Assembly (NCBI GenBank): GCA_016707685.1
Contig: JADJHE010000003.1
Coordinates: 186,001 to 250,000 of the forward strand
DNA length: 64,000 nucleotides
Origin: Bacteroidota bacterium
GTDB taxonomy: Bacteria; Bacteroidota; Bacteroidia; 2-12-FULL-35-15
Reading direction: 5' to 3'
Shown: positions 52,276-59,896 of the stretch, piece after piece
Numbering within the stretch: the first letter of the stretch is position 1
How the letters are laid out: each line of letters starts with the position of its first letter
Notes under the pieces: generated by a model
Database searches by the model: none
The model's input: only the letters and a program-made list of their open reading frames with translations
What the model was told of the DNA's origin: nothing
Translations under genes and position numbers: made by a program

Positions 52276-53295
52276 TTAAGGATTTGACAATGCTTGGTTG
52301 GTTATGAATGAAGTATCGGTAAGTGTTTTTAGGAAAGCAACTAAATCTGCTTTTTCTTGATTATTTAATTGTAGTCCAAACTGATGATTCGGTTTTGTAA
52401 GAATAGGATCTAAACTAGGTGTTATTTTTACTTGGGAATTGTAATGTTCCACTACCTGCTCGAGTGTTGAAAATCTCCCATCATGCATGTATGGAGCAGT
52501 AAGCTCTACATTCCTTAATGAAGGGGTTTTGAATTTTCCTAAATCAGTTGAATCAAGTGTTATATTGTAACGACCTTTGTTTTGTCCTGCAAAAATTGAA
52601 TCAATTCCAATGTTATGAAAATTATTATCATTGAATAGACCTAGTGTGTGGCAATGAAAACAATCACCGCGCTCGCTGTTATAAATCACAAAACCATTCA
52701 TTTCAGATGGTGTAAGCATAGTTTCGTAACGTAAGTACTGATCAAATTTTGAATTGATGCTAACTTGTGTGCGGACGAATTGTGCCAATGCGTATGCGAC
52801 ATGATGAGCTGTGATGTTTGTTGTTTGAAACACACGTTTAAATAATCCCGGATAGCTGTTATGATTGTTCAATTTACTAATATCCGTTTGGAAGAAATCT
52901 TCTACTTCAAATATCATCGCATTTTCGAGCACACCTTCTTCGGATCCTATCCATAAAAATTTATTATTCCATGCTAAATTCATATGTGGCAAAGAGTTCA
53001 CCGTTGGATTAGAGAATGCATAGCTTTGAAAGTGGCAGGATGAGCAAGAGATTCCACTATTTGAAAGAATGGTATCGTAGTATAGTTTTCGCCCCAGCTC
53101 AATCCCTTCCACTGTTAGTGGATTATCAGCAGGGATATGCAATTGAGGCATATAGTTCGGGCTACTTATCGTATATGGAGTTAAAGGAGTTTCGCTAGCT
53201 GTCATGCCTTCTTCTAAATTCTCTTTTTTACAGGAATAAAGAATAGCCGTAGTGATAATAATGAGAGAAAAAAACAGAACAAATTTAGTTTTCAT
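52276..53295 (-). CDS. Dihaem cytochrome c peroxidase/MbnH-like lipoprotein
   Basis: A 339-aa lipoprotein (lipobox ILYSC, C22) with two c-haem motifs: CSSCH in GISCSSCHFQSYAF and CFHCH in GDCFHCHTLGLFN. MHDGRFSTLEQVVEHYN near the C-terminus is typical of the CcpA/MauG/MbnH family. Paired with an MbnP-like gene one base upstream, it is best read as MbnH-like: MbnH oxidises a Trp of MbnP to kynurenine, creating a copper site. A plain peroxidase role is the alternative. Located in the periplasm or on the outer membrane. Confidence 0.85.
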   Translation of the reverse strand: MKTKFVLFFSLIIITTAILYSCKKENLEEGMTASETPLTPYTISSPNYMPQLHIPADNPLTVEGIELGRKLYYDTILSNSGISCSSCHFQSYAFSNPTVNSLPHMNLAWNNKFLWIGSEEGVLENAMIFEVEDFFQTDISKLNNHNSYPGLFKRVFQTTNITAHHVAYALAQFVRTQVSINSKFDQYLRYETMLTPSEMNGFVIYNSERGDCFHCHTLGLFNDNNFHNIGIDSIFAGQNKGRYNITLDSTDLGKFKTPSLRNVELTAPYMHDGRFSTLEQVVEHYNSQVKITPSLDPILTKPNHQFGLQLNNQEKADLVAFLKTLTDTSFITNQALSNP

Positions 53296-53296
53296 T

Positions 53297-54028
53297 TCAA
53301 TTATTTTTTAGTGTGAATACATCATGTCCATTTACTCTAATTTTATTCATTAATAGTGCACTTCCCATTGTATAGTTGCCGTCTGTTTGAAGGTTATAAG
53401 TTATTGGATTCTTGAACCATTCATTTACATTCATCTCCATTTTTATTTGATATGGATTATAACCGAGCATAAATTCCTGATTAAAACTACCGTTAACTTG
53501 AAATGGATTACTTCCTAAATGAATTGCAAAACCTGTGCTAACGGTATTATATAGATAATGACCTTCTAGTTTCAAAAAATGATAGCCACCACCCATCCCA
53601 TCAGGCCAAGCCATACCAATATTCTCATTCGTATTTGGTAAGTAGTATGAAACATTGCGAATTGAATCAATTCCTATTGTATAGCTTATCGAATTGTATT
53701 TTCCGCTAGGAACATTATTTAATGTGAAGGAGCAACTTTCAGGGTTTGCAGCATCAACGTATATAATATCGTTAGATTCATAATCTCCTAAAAAATCGGA
53801 ATGCAGTTTTATGTTGGAAATATAATATTCTAAACGTGTAATCTCATAGTTGTTGCCGGCTTCATTAAAAAAAACAAGTGTATCAAAAACTAATGGATTC
53901 CCATCTATTACGTGATTAAGCTTAACAGTCAACTTTATTTTCTCGGGGAAGAAATTATCGTTTTTATTACAAGCCCCTAATAAAGTTATTACAAGAGCTA
54001 CTAAAAAGGCATAAAAAAGGAGTCTCAT
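53297..54028 (-). CDS. MbnP-like copper-binding lipoprotein
   Basis: A 243-aa lipoprotein: MRLLFYAFLVALVITLLGAC gives signal and lipobox. The MbnP-like domain follows (FNEAGNNYEITRLEYYISNIKL, then GMAWPDGMGGGYHFLKLEGHY, with the Trp-rich GxxW region and Gly-Tyr-His). In methanotroph MbnP a Trp in this region is turned to kynurenine by MbnH and the site binds Cu(I). The chosen ATG 54028 is supported by the -7 box at 54092-54099, which lies upstream of it, whereas ATG 54094 would overlap the box. An FNR-type palindrome controls the pair. Confidence 0.83.
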   Translation of the reverse strand: MRLLFYAFLVALVITLLGACNKNDNFFPEKIKLTVKLNHVIDGNPLVFDTLVFFNEAGNNYEITRLEYYISNIKLHSDFLGDYESNDIIYVDAANPESCSFTLNNVPSGKYNSISYTIGIDSIRNVSYYLPNTNENIGMAWPDGMGGGYHFLKLEGHYLYNTVSTGFAIHLGSNPFQVNGSFNQEFMLGYNPYQIKMEMNVNEWFKNPITYNLQTDGNYTMGSALLMNKIRVNGHDVFTLKNN

Positions 54029-54122
54029 GATTCGATGTGTTATTTGTGAATTTTTAAGATAATAGTATTTATTAGCATTTAACTTATAATACAAAGTTGC
54101 TTTGTAAATAAACTTGTAACTA

Positions 54123-54134
54123 TGATTCAGGTCA
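54123..54134 (-). promoter_or_regulatory. FNR-type palindrome, MbnP/MbnH promoter
   Basis: TGATTCAGGTCA. The minus-strand -7 box CAACTTTG (54099-54092, one mismatch) is centred 33 bp away. It lies next to a terminator that closes the porin unit. Confidence 0.72.
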
Positions 54135-54155
54135 TATTATTAGTTGCCAAAATGT

Positions 54156-54193
54156 AAAAAGAGGGTTAATGCATAATTGCCCTAACCCTCTTT
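54156..54193 (-). terminator. Terminator after the porin gene
   Basis: On the minus strand AAAGAGGGTTA pairs with TAACCCTCTTT, with a loop of 16 bases and a following U run (54160-54156). It ends the narK-narK-porin unit from the right, just before the MbnP promoter. Confidence 0.78.
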
Positions 54194-54214
54194 AGTATAA
54201 AAATTTAAAATCTA

Positions 54215-55549
54215 TTATTTGCCATTTAAAAAATTGGGTTTAAATGAAATCATTACATAAGCCCAATTACTTATCTGGTCGGTTCTGCCATCTGCTTTAT
54301 AATCTTTTATTCCTTTTATGAATGCTAATGTTTCTGACGTCAAATAATGAGAATAACCAGCTGTTACAGCAACTCCTTCTTTTAATTTATAACCAAACGT
54401 TAAATCTATCTCAGATCCTAAACTATTATTTTTTGCTACAATGCTACTTGTTTTTGCTGATTCTTTTGGGTCATATACATCTGCAGCTGTCATAAATTTG
54501 TGAAAATCTAATGCAACATTCCATTTTTCTGCTTTGTATTTTAAACGTACAATAATATCCTGTAATCCAACTGTATTCGAGTGGTTTCCTACATAATAAT
54601 AATCCATGTAACCATTGAATTTATGGTTGGTTCCAAATACTGGATTAAAAGCATGGTTCACATCATTATATGCAGTAGTTGTATCTGTTTGACTTTGACC
54701 TGAAAGGTATTCGTAACCTAAACCAAAAGTGAATTTTTCTTTTAATGTGTATGCAACATCAACTGCAGCATTCATTGCGCTTACTTTGCGAGGGGCTTTT
54801 TTACTTGAATAGGCCCCCATTTCATCTCCTATTTGGTAATAAAAGTTTGCACCAATAAATAGTGGTTTTGTTTTGTACTCAATACGTGTCCCTGCAGTGG
54901 TTACATAACGTGTGCTATTTGTAGATACCGTAGATTGTTTTCCTACATTTAATGCCAAGACGCTTACGCTTAAAGCTTTAATCTGTTTGTTTAGCCATAA
55001 GTATTGCATTTCTTTGTAAGTTCCTAATGTAGAAGGAACACCAGCAGCTGTTACAGCATCTTGATTATATGCAATTCCAACATGTGCATTAAAAGTGCTA
55101 TCTGAAAACTTCAATACAAATGCATCATGGCTACGTGCTTGTTGAGCCCAATCAACTGCTCCCATGATGCGCTGATCGTCATAACTTAATTCTTGGCGCC
55201 CTAGTTTCATGGAAATTTTTTTCGTAAAATTATATTCAGCCCATGCTTCATGAAGCCCGTATGTATTCACATCGTATGTATTTAATTGTGCCTGGCTACC
55301 CCATACTCTTACATCCTGAACGATAATTCCTACTTTTACTTTTTCTGTTTTATATCCAAAGTTTAAACGTGTGCGTTGTTGTAAAAACTGTGCTGATTTT
55401 TGTAACGTATCGGCTGGTGCACCAAAACCATGACGGTATTCGAAGCGAGGACGAATTTCTCCACTTAAACTTACTTGTGCATTTAAGAAACTTACTGTTG
55501 ATGTAAGTATCGCAGTTATTACCGCTCCTTTTTTAATTAATGTTTTCAT
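54215..55549 (-). CDS. Alginate-export-type outer-membrane porin
   Basis: A 444-aa beta-barrel: signal peptide ending SFLNAQ, then VSLSGEIRPRFEYRHGFG, QQRTRLNFGYKTEKVKVGIIVQDVRVWG and KISMKLGRQELSYDDQRIMGAVDWAQQARSHDAF, the alginate_exp (AlgE-like) domain, and a C-terminal barrel strand. In Bacteroidota such porins often sit in nitrate or anaerobic operons and probably let anions cross the outer membrane. It lies 33 bp after narK2 and shares its direction with both narK genes, so outer- and inner-membrane nitrate/nitrite transport may be one unit. Actual substrate unknown. Confidence 0.85.
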   Translation of the reverse strand: MKTLIKKGAVITAILTSTVSFLNAQVSLSGEIRPRFEYRHGFGAPADTLQKSAQFLQQRTRLNFGYKTEKVKVGIIVQDVRVWGSQAQLNTYDVNTYGLHEAWAEYNFTKKISMKLGRQELSYDDQRIMGAVDWAQQARSHDAFVLKFSDSTFNAHVGIAYNQDAVTAAGVPSTLGTYKEMQYLWLNKQIKALSVSVLALNVGKQSTVSTNSTRYVTTAGTRIEYKTKPLFIGANFYYQIGDEMGAYSSKKAPRKVSAMNAAVDVAYTLKEKFTFGLGYEYLSGQSQTDTTTAYNDVNHAFNPVFGTNHKFNGYMDYYYVGNHSNTVGLQDIIVRLKYKAEKWNVALDFHKFMTAADVYDPKESAKTSSIVAKNNSLGSEIDLTFGYKLKEGVAVTAGYSHYLTSETLAFIKGIKDYKADGRTDQISNWAYVMISFKPNFLNGK

Positions 55550-55582
55550 AAATAATTTATTAAGGTTAATAAAAATTTTAAA

Positions 55583-56926
55583 CTAACTTGGACGTTCGCA
55601 GCCTTTGCGATTATAATACCACCAGTTAACCACTGTAGCAATCACAAAGAATCCTGCAATTCCGTAAAAGAATCCATTTGCATTACCTGTACTTTTCATA
55701 ACAGAACTAACAGCTGTCGAGAAAATAAATGGACCAAAAGCCGCAATAGCTGCAGTGAATCCTATTACACCTGCCGCTTGACGTGCATTGTGCGCAAAAA
55801 TGATTGGATACTGACGGAAGGTTGCTGCATTTCCCATACCTGTAATAAAAAACAAGAATAGCATCAAGTATAAGAATGAAGGAAATTGATCAACAGATGT
55901 TGGTGTTAACAAACCCATTTGCACCATTGCCACACACCCAACTACCAAAGCTAAACCTGTAAGTGTGGTAAGCACAGCACCCCCTACTTTATCTGCAACA
56001 AATCCGAATAATACACGACTACCTGCGCCAATTAATGGACCCAGAAATGCATATTTTAATGGATCAGGAGCATCAGCAAAATCACCGTAAACCATTTTAA
56101 TCATCAATGGAAAAATCGCTGCTAGTCCGGAGAATCCTCCAAATGTCATTACATAAGTAATTGTACAGAACCACGTGTGTTTATCTTTAAAGATATCCAA
56201 CTGTTCTTTAAAAGAAGCTTTTACCGGAATACTTTTAATCAAATACCATGATGCAATTGCAAGAATAATCAGCAATGGAACATACCAAAAAGCTGCACTT
56301 TGTAAAAAAACTTCTGTTGTTCCTAATACTTCTTTAGTTTTTGGATTTGTTTTAGTAAATACTTCAGCAGCGCCATAGGTTGCAACACCCAGAATGGCAG
56401 GAGTAACAAATTGAGCAACACTAACTCCGAAATTACCGATACCTGCTTGAATTCCCAATGCCGTACCTTGCAAACGTTTTGGGAAAAACATACTTGTGCT
56501 AGGCATATAAGAAGAAAAATCTCCACCACCAAAACCAGCTGTAAATGCTAAAATCATGAATACCCAAAATGGAGTACTCGGATTCATTACAGCTAAACCT
56601 AGCCCGATACAAGGAATTAATTTAATAATTGTTGAGATGGTAATCACATGTCGTGACCCATAAATAGGCAGCAAGAATGTATGAACCATGCGTAATAAAC
56701 CTGCAGCCAATCCCGGCATTGCCGTTAACCAGAACAACTGATCCTTATCAAACTTAAATCCTATACCTGGTAATTTTACTGCAATAGCACTCATCATAAA
56801 CCAAGTGGCAAATGATAAAATTAAAGCGAATGTTGTTACTGTTAATGTTCTCCAGGCAATTTTTTTGCCTTCGTTTTCCCAAAATTGTGGATCTTCAGGA
56901 GTCCACTTACTTAACCATGTTGCCAT
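55583..56926 (-). CDS. NarK family nitrate/nitrite transporter (second type)
   Basis: A 447-aa MFS protein with about 12 TM segments. The nitrate-porter signature appears as AGFGGGDFSSYMPSTSMFFPKRLQGTALGIQAGIGNFGVS (here given by its parts) and again in the second half as FITGMGNAATFRQYP. N-terminal WTPEDPQFWENEGKKIAWRTL is typical of NarK2-like nitrate/nitrite antiporters. It follows the NarK-UspA gene by 37 bp. Two NarK types in tandem match the NarK1 (H+/nitrate symport) and NarK2 (nitrate/nitrite antiport) pair of denitrifiers such as Paracoccus. Confidence 0.92.
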   Translation of the reverse strand: MATWLSKWTPEDPQFWENEGKKIAWRTLTVTTFALILSFATWFMMSAIAVKLPGIGFKFDKDQLFWLTAMPGLAAGLLRMVHTFLLPIYGSRHVITISTIIKLIPCIGLGLAVMNPSTPFWVFMILAFTAGFGGGDFSSYMPSTSMFFPKRLQGTALGIQAGIGNFGVSVAQFVTPAILGVATYGAAEVFTKTNPKTKEVLGTTEVFLQSAAFWYVPLLIILAIASWYLIKSIPVKASFKEQLDIFKDKHTWFCTITYVMTFGGFSGLAAIFPLMIKMVYGDFADAPDPLKYAFLGPLIGAGSRVLFGFVADKVGGAVLTTLTGLALVVGCVAMVQMGLLTPTSVDQFPSFLYLMLFLFFITGMGNAATFRQYPIIFAHNARQAAGVIGFTAAIAAFGPFIFSTAVSSVMKSTGNANGFFYGIAGFFVIATVVNWWYYNRKGCERPS

Positions 56927-56963
56927 TTTGTTTGTGATTTATTTATGATATTTTTATTTATTT

Positions 56964-58694
56964 CTATCGAACTATTCTCAAGATTGGACAAGGTGCTTCT
57001 TTGAAAACATCGTATGTTCTACTACCCATTAATAATTTCCCGATAGGAGAGGCTTTATGACTTGCTAGAATAATAAGCTCTGCTCCTTTTTCTTTGGCAA
57101 TGGTTACTATTTCTGCTGCCACCTCTCCTTGGCCAAAAATGGCTTCTATATTATTTACTTCTAATTCTTTTAATTTTTTAGCTTCATTTATTAACATCTC
57201 TTTTCCCTCATTGATCCACCCTTCTTTTATTAAGCTCCATTCTGCCGAATCAGATGCTAATACACCCGTACTGTGAAATTTTTCATTTACATAAAGAAGA
57301 ATTAATTTGGAGCCAGTTGTTTTTGCAAGATATGCTGCCTGCGACCTTGCCTTATCAGCTAATTCGGAATTCCCGACAGGATAGATAATTGTTCTGTATG
57401 CAAATCCACCAACACTTGCAGCTGGTTGTATAGTCCTTCCATTTAATTGAGGTATATGTGTTTGTATTTCAAATTCTATTTCTTCTTTTTTGATTTTTGC
57501 TTTACCTCCTTTTTCTACCCATGTTTTTGTCCATTTACGTTGAGCGATTCGTAATACTATAAAAGCAATTGTTGCTAATATTGCGAATGAAATGAATCCC
57601 CAGAAAAAAGAGCCACTATTTTGTTTTGATAATCCCATTGCATTTGGAATAAAACTCCCTCCTAGTGCCCCAATCTCTCCGATCATACTTCCTGCTACTG
57701 CTGTAGCTAAAGGCCATCTCAAAGGAACTAGCTGGAATAATGCACCATTCCCAGCTCCTAGTGCTGCGAAACTAATCATGAACAAAATGGTTGTTGCTGT
57801 AACACCAATTGGTAATCCCGCGATCACCATGGTAATGATTATAATTCCGAAGATTGCTGATAAGGTGTTAATTCCTCCCCATCTATCAGAAGCCCATCCA
57901 CCAACAATTCGAATAGCACTTCCCATAAGTGCAGCGAGCATCGTTAGCTGTCCAGCTTCAATTTTTGATACACCAAATTGATCGTGAAAATATGTTGGTA
58001 AAAAATTTGATAAACCAATAAATCCACCAAAAGTAATGATGTAAATAAGGTTAAATGTCCATCCATCTTTTTCGAATAAACAACTTAAGTGTTCTTTCAG
58101 GGATTGTTTTTCTCTGTCTGGTGGTTCTTTTGCAAAAATCAACATAACGATGATTGGGATTAACATAAATAGAGCAGCCATCCCATACACTGCTTGCCAT
58201 CCAAATTTTGTAGCGAGCGGTGGTGCAAAAAGCATGGCTAATACCGTACCGCTATTGCCTGCTCCTGAAATACCCATTGCTAAGCCTTTGTATTTTGGAG
58301 GGAACCAGCCAGAGCCTAACGACAATGCTACACCAAAGCTTGCACCTGCAATACCCAATAATACTCCCATTTTTAAAACATCAGAATAGGTATCTACAAA
58401 ATAATAGCCGAAGAGCATTGCAAAAAAGATTAGAGTCATTTCTGTTAAAGCAGCATTTTTTCTTCCTATGTATTGTGCTAAAACACCTAATGGGAAACGC
58501 ATGATGGCGCCCGCAAGAATTGGTACCGAAATCATAAACCCTTTTTGTGCTGGACTCAAATTAAAATGCTCGCTTATAAAAGGAGCCATTGCTCCGTTTA
58601 AAACCCATATCGCAAAGCAAAAATCGAAATATAAAAATGCTGAAAACAATGTAGGTGGGTGACCCGCCTTTAAAAATGTTTTAAAATTTCCCAT
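56964..58694 (-). CDS. NarK family nitrate transporter fused to UspA domain
   Basis: A 576-aa protein. Residues about 1-415 form a 12-TM NarK-type MFS transporter, with GISGAGNSGTVLAM and ALGAGNGALFQLVP as the two nitrate signatures. After a basic linker (RTIIYPVGNSELADKARSQA), residues about 435-576 form a universal stress protein domain with LIILASHKASPIGKLLMGS, the ATP-binding GxxG...GS-like loop. The fusion suggests that transport is gated by nucleotide or energy state. Two FNR-type palindromes lie upstream (58771, 58811). It is first in the narK-narK-porin unit. Confidence 0.9.
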   Translation of the reverse strand: MGNFKTFLKAGHPPTLFSAFLYFDFCFAIWVLNGAMAPFISEHFNLSPAQKGFMISVPILAGAIMRFPLGVLAQYIGRKNAALTEMTLIFFAMLFGYYFVDTYSDVLKMGVLLGIAGASFGVALSLGSGWFPPKYKGLAMGISGAGNSGTVLAMLFAPPLATKFGWQAVYGMAALFMLIPIIVMLIFAKEPPDREKQSLKEHLSCLFEKDGWTFNLIYIITFGGFIGLSNFLPTYFHDQFGVSKIEAGQLTMLAALMGSAIRIVGGWASDRWGGINTLSAIFGIIIITMVIAGLPIGVTATTILFMISFAALGAGNGALFQLVPLRWPLATAVAGSMIGEIGALGGSFIPNAMGLSKQNSGSFFWGFISFAILATIAFIVLRIAQRKWTKTWVEKGGKAKIKKEEIEFEIQTHIPQLNGRTIQPAASVGGFAYRTIIYPVGNSELADKARSQAAYLAKTTGSKLILLYVNEKFHSTGVLASDSAEWSLIKEGWINEGKEMLINEAKKLKELEVNNIEAIFGQGEVAAEIVTIAKEKGAELIILASHKASPIGKLLMGSRTYDVFKEAPCPILRIVR

Positions 58695-58770
58695 AACCTT
58701 AGTGTGAATATAATGTTAGTATTAAATCTACGGGGCAAAATTGCAAAAGAATGAGCGTGCCTTAAATGAT

Positions 58771-58782
58771 TGACATCAGTCA
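58771..58782 (-). promoter_or_regulatory. FNR-type palindrome, narK proximal site
   Basis: TGACATCAGTCA. TTTG boxes lie 29 bp (TTCTTTTG, 58751-58744) and 37 bp (CAATTTTG, 58743-58736) away, not the usual 33, so its alignment with the promoter is uncertain. A second site lies 40 bp further up. Confidence 0.62.
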
Positions 58783-58810
58783 AAGGCTTCTTTTTTGTCA
58801 TGTATTTATA

Positions 58811-58822
58811 TGATATAAATCA
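58811..58822 (-). promoter_or_regulatory. FNR-type palindrome, narK distal site
   Basis: TGATATAAATCA with ATATA/CATTAT flanks. A partial -7 (AGCCTTTG, 58788-58781) is 32 bp away and would overlap the proximal site, so the two sites may not be occupied for the same promoter. Confidence 0.65.
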
Positions 58823-58885
58823 CATTATATTTGAATGGAGAATAGGCTATTTAATCTATGTTTTGCATAAATATTTCTTCTTAAT

Positions 58886-59599
58886 TTATAAAAAGTCATT
58901 GTTTTCAAAATAATAAGTAGAAATCATGTTTTTGAGGTACTGAATATCATTAATATGAATATGTTTTGTTGTGTCGATTGCTACAACATTTTCTTTTTTT
59001 AATTCGGTTAACTCGCGAATAAATTGTTCCGTTCTTATTCCTGCTATTTCAGCAATATCATTACGACTTAATTTAGCATCAATCCAAATACTATTATTAT
59101 CTTTTTTTATCCCAAATGTTATTGCTGCTAAAATTAATGCTTCTGCAACTTTTTCTTTCACTGTCATTTGTGCCAGTGTTTTCATTCGATTCTCAGCATT
59201 GCGTAATTCTTCGGCATAGAACAACATCAAATTATATGTAAGTTCATTGTCGGATTTTAGGGCTTCATAAAATGAATCGTTTTCCAAAAAGCAAACAGTT
59301 GTATCTTCAAGCGTTACGGCTGAAATAGAATAATATTTTTTACCAATTCCACGATGTCCTAGGATGAATCCATTTTTTGCCAAACGAATAATTTGAACTC
59401 TATCCTTATAGCCAGTACTGAAAACTTTTACTTTCCCCTTTAATATAATGTAAATTCCATCAAAAGGGTTTCGCTCTTTAAATATATACTGTCCTGCTTT
59501 GAGGCTGTAAACAGTTTTTAATTCACTTAATTTTTTTTCGGATAAACTATTTTTTAAAAAACAATTTATATTAAGGCATTCCGCACAATCTACTTTCAT
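58886..59599 (-). CDS. Crp/Fnr regulator 5, FNR-type with four cysteines
   Basis: A 237-aa Crp/Fnr protein. N-terminal C5, C8 and C13 (CxxCx4C) and C103 (TTVCFLE) match FNR cluster ligands, with a slightly shorter gap than E. coli FNR. The recognition helix IRTEQFIREL keeps Glu and Arg. It lies between the narK unit and the cytochrome c-narG operon, and its promoter has the palindrome at 59651. It is the regulator closest to the nitrate reductase genes and so the prime candidate for nar control. Confidence 0.89.
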   Translation of the reverse strand: MKVDCAECLNINCFLKNSLSEKKLSELKTVYSLKAGQYIFKERNPFDGIYIILKGKVKVFSTGYKDRVQIIRLAKNGFILGHRGIGKKYYSISAVTLEDTTVCFLENDSFYEALKSDNELTYNLMLFYAEELRNAENRMKTLAQMTVKEKVAEALILAAITFGIKKDNNSIWIDAKLSRNDIAEIAGIRTEQFIRELTELKKENVVAIDTTKHIHINDIQYLKNMISTYYFENNDFL

Positions 59600-59650
59600 G
59601 GTTTATTATTCTTTAGACACAAATAAACACGAGCGGTCTATAAAATAAAA

Positions 59651-59662
59651 TGACCTAAATCA
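59651..59662 (-). promoter_or_regulatory. FNR-type palindrome, crp5 promoter
   Basis: TGACCTAAATCA. The minus-strand box TTTATTTG (59627-59620, one mismatch) is 33 bp away. Same core sequence as the site at 49761. Confidence 0.72.
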
Positions 59663-59702
59663 TACTTGCTAATTTGTGTGCAAAACGGCTGTGTTAAATC
59701 TA

Positions 59703-59714
59703 TGATGCACATCA
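59703..59714 (+). promoter_or_regulatory. FNR-type palindrome, nar operon distal site
   Basis: TGATGCACATCA with CTA/TAA flanks. Box AATATTTG (59738-59745, one mismatch) is centred 33 bp downstream, so this may drive a first, distal promoter about 140 bp before the cytochrome gene. Confidence 0.68.
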
Positions 59715-59812
59715 TAAATTATGTACTAATTATATTAAATATTTGTGGAAAGCGTTGTGGCTTTTTGATTTTTTTTTGTAAATATTTATTTTTTTAAAAA
59801 ATATTAATAGTA

Positions 59813-59824
59813 TGATGTGTGTCA
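59813..59824 (+). promoter_or_regulatory. FNR-type palindrome, nar operon proximal site
   Basis: TGATGTGTGTCA with TA/TA flanks. Box CACTTTTG (59848-59855, one mismatch) is centred 33 bp downstream, giving a start about 35 bp before the cytochrome ATG at 59897. The 297-bp gap 59600-59896 otherwise holds only AT-rich sequence. Confidence 0.74.
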
Positions 59825-59896
59825 TAGTTTTAATTTAACATCATTCACACTTTTGTGGTGTAGATTAAAATATAAATTATAAAACATAGATAAATT

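Noticed and set aside
57592..58662. Several proline- or serine-rich frames antisense to the narK genes
   Set aside because: They are on the opposite strand of well-conserved transporters and have no start context or family resemblance.
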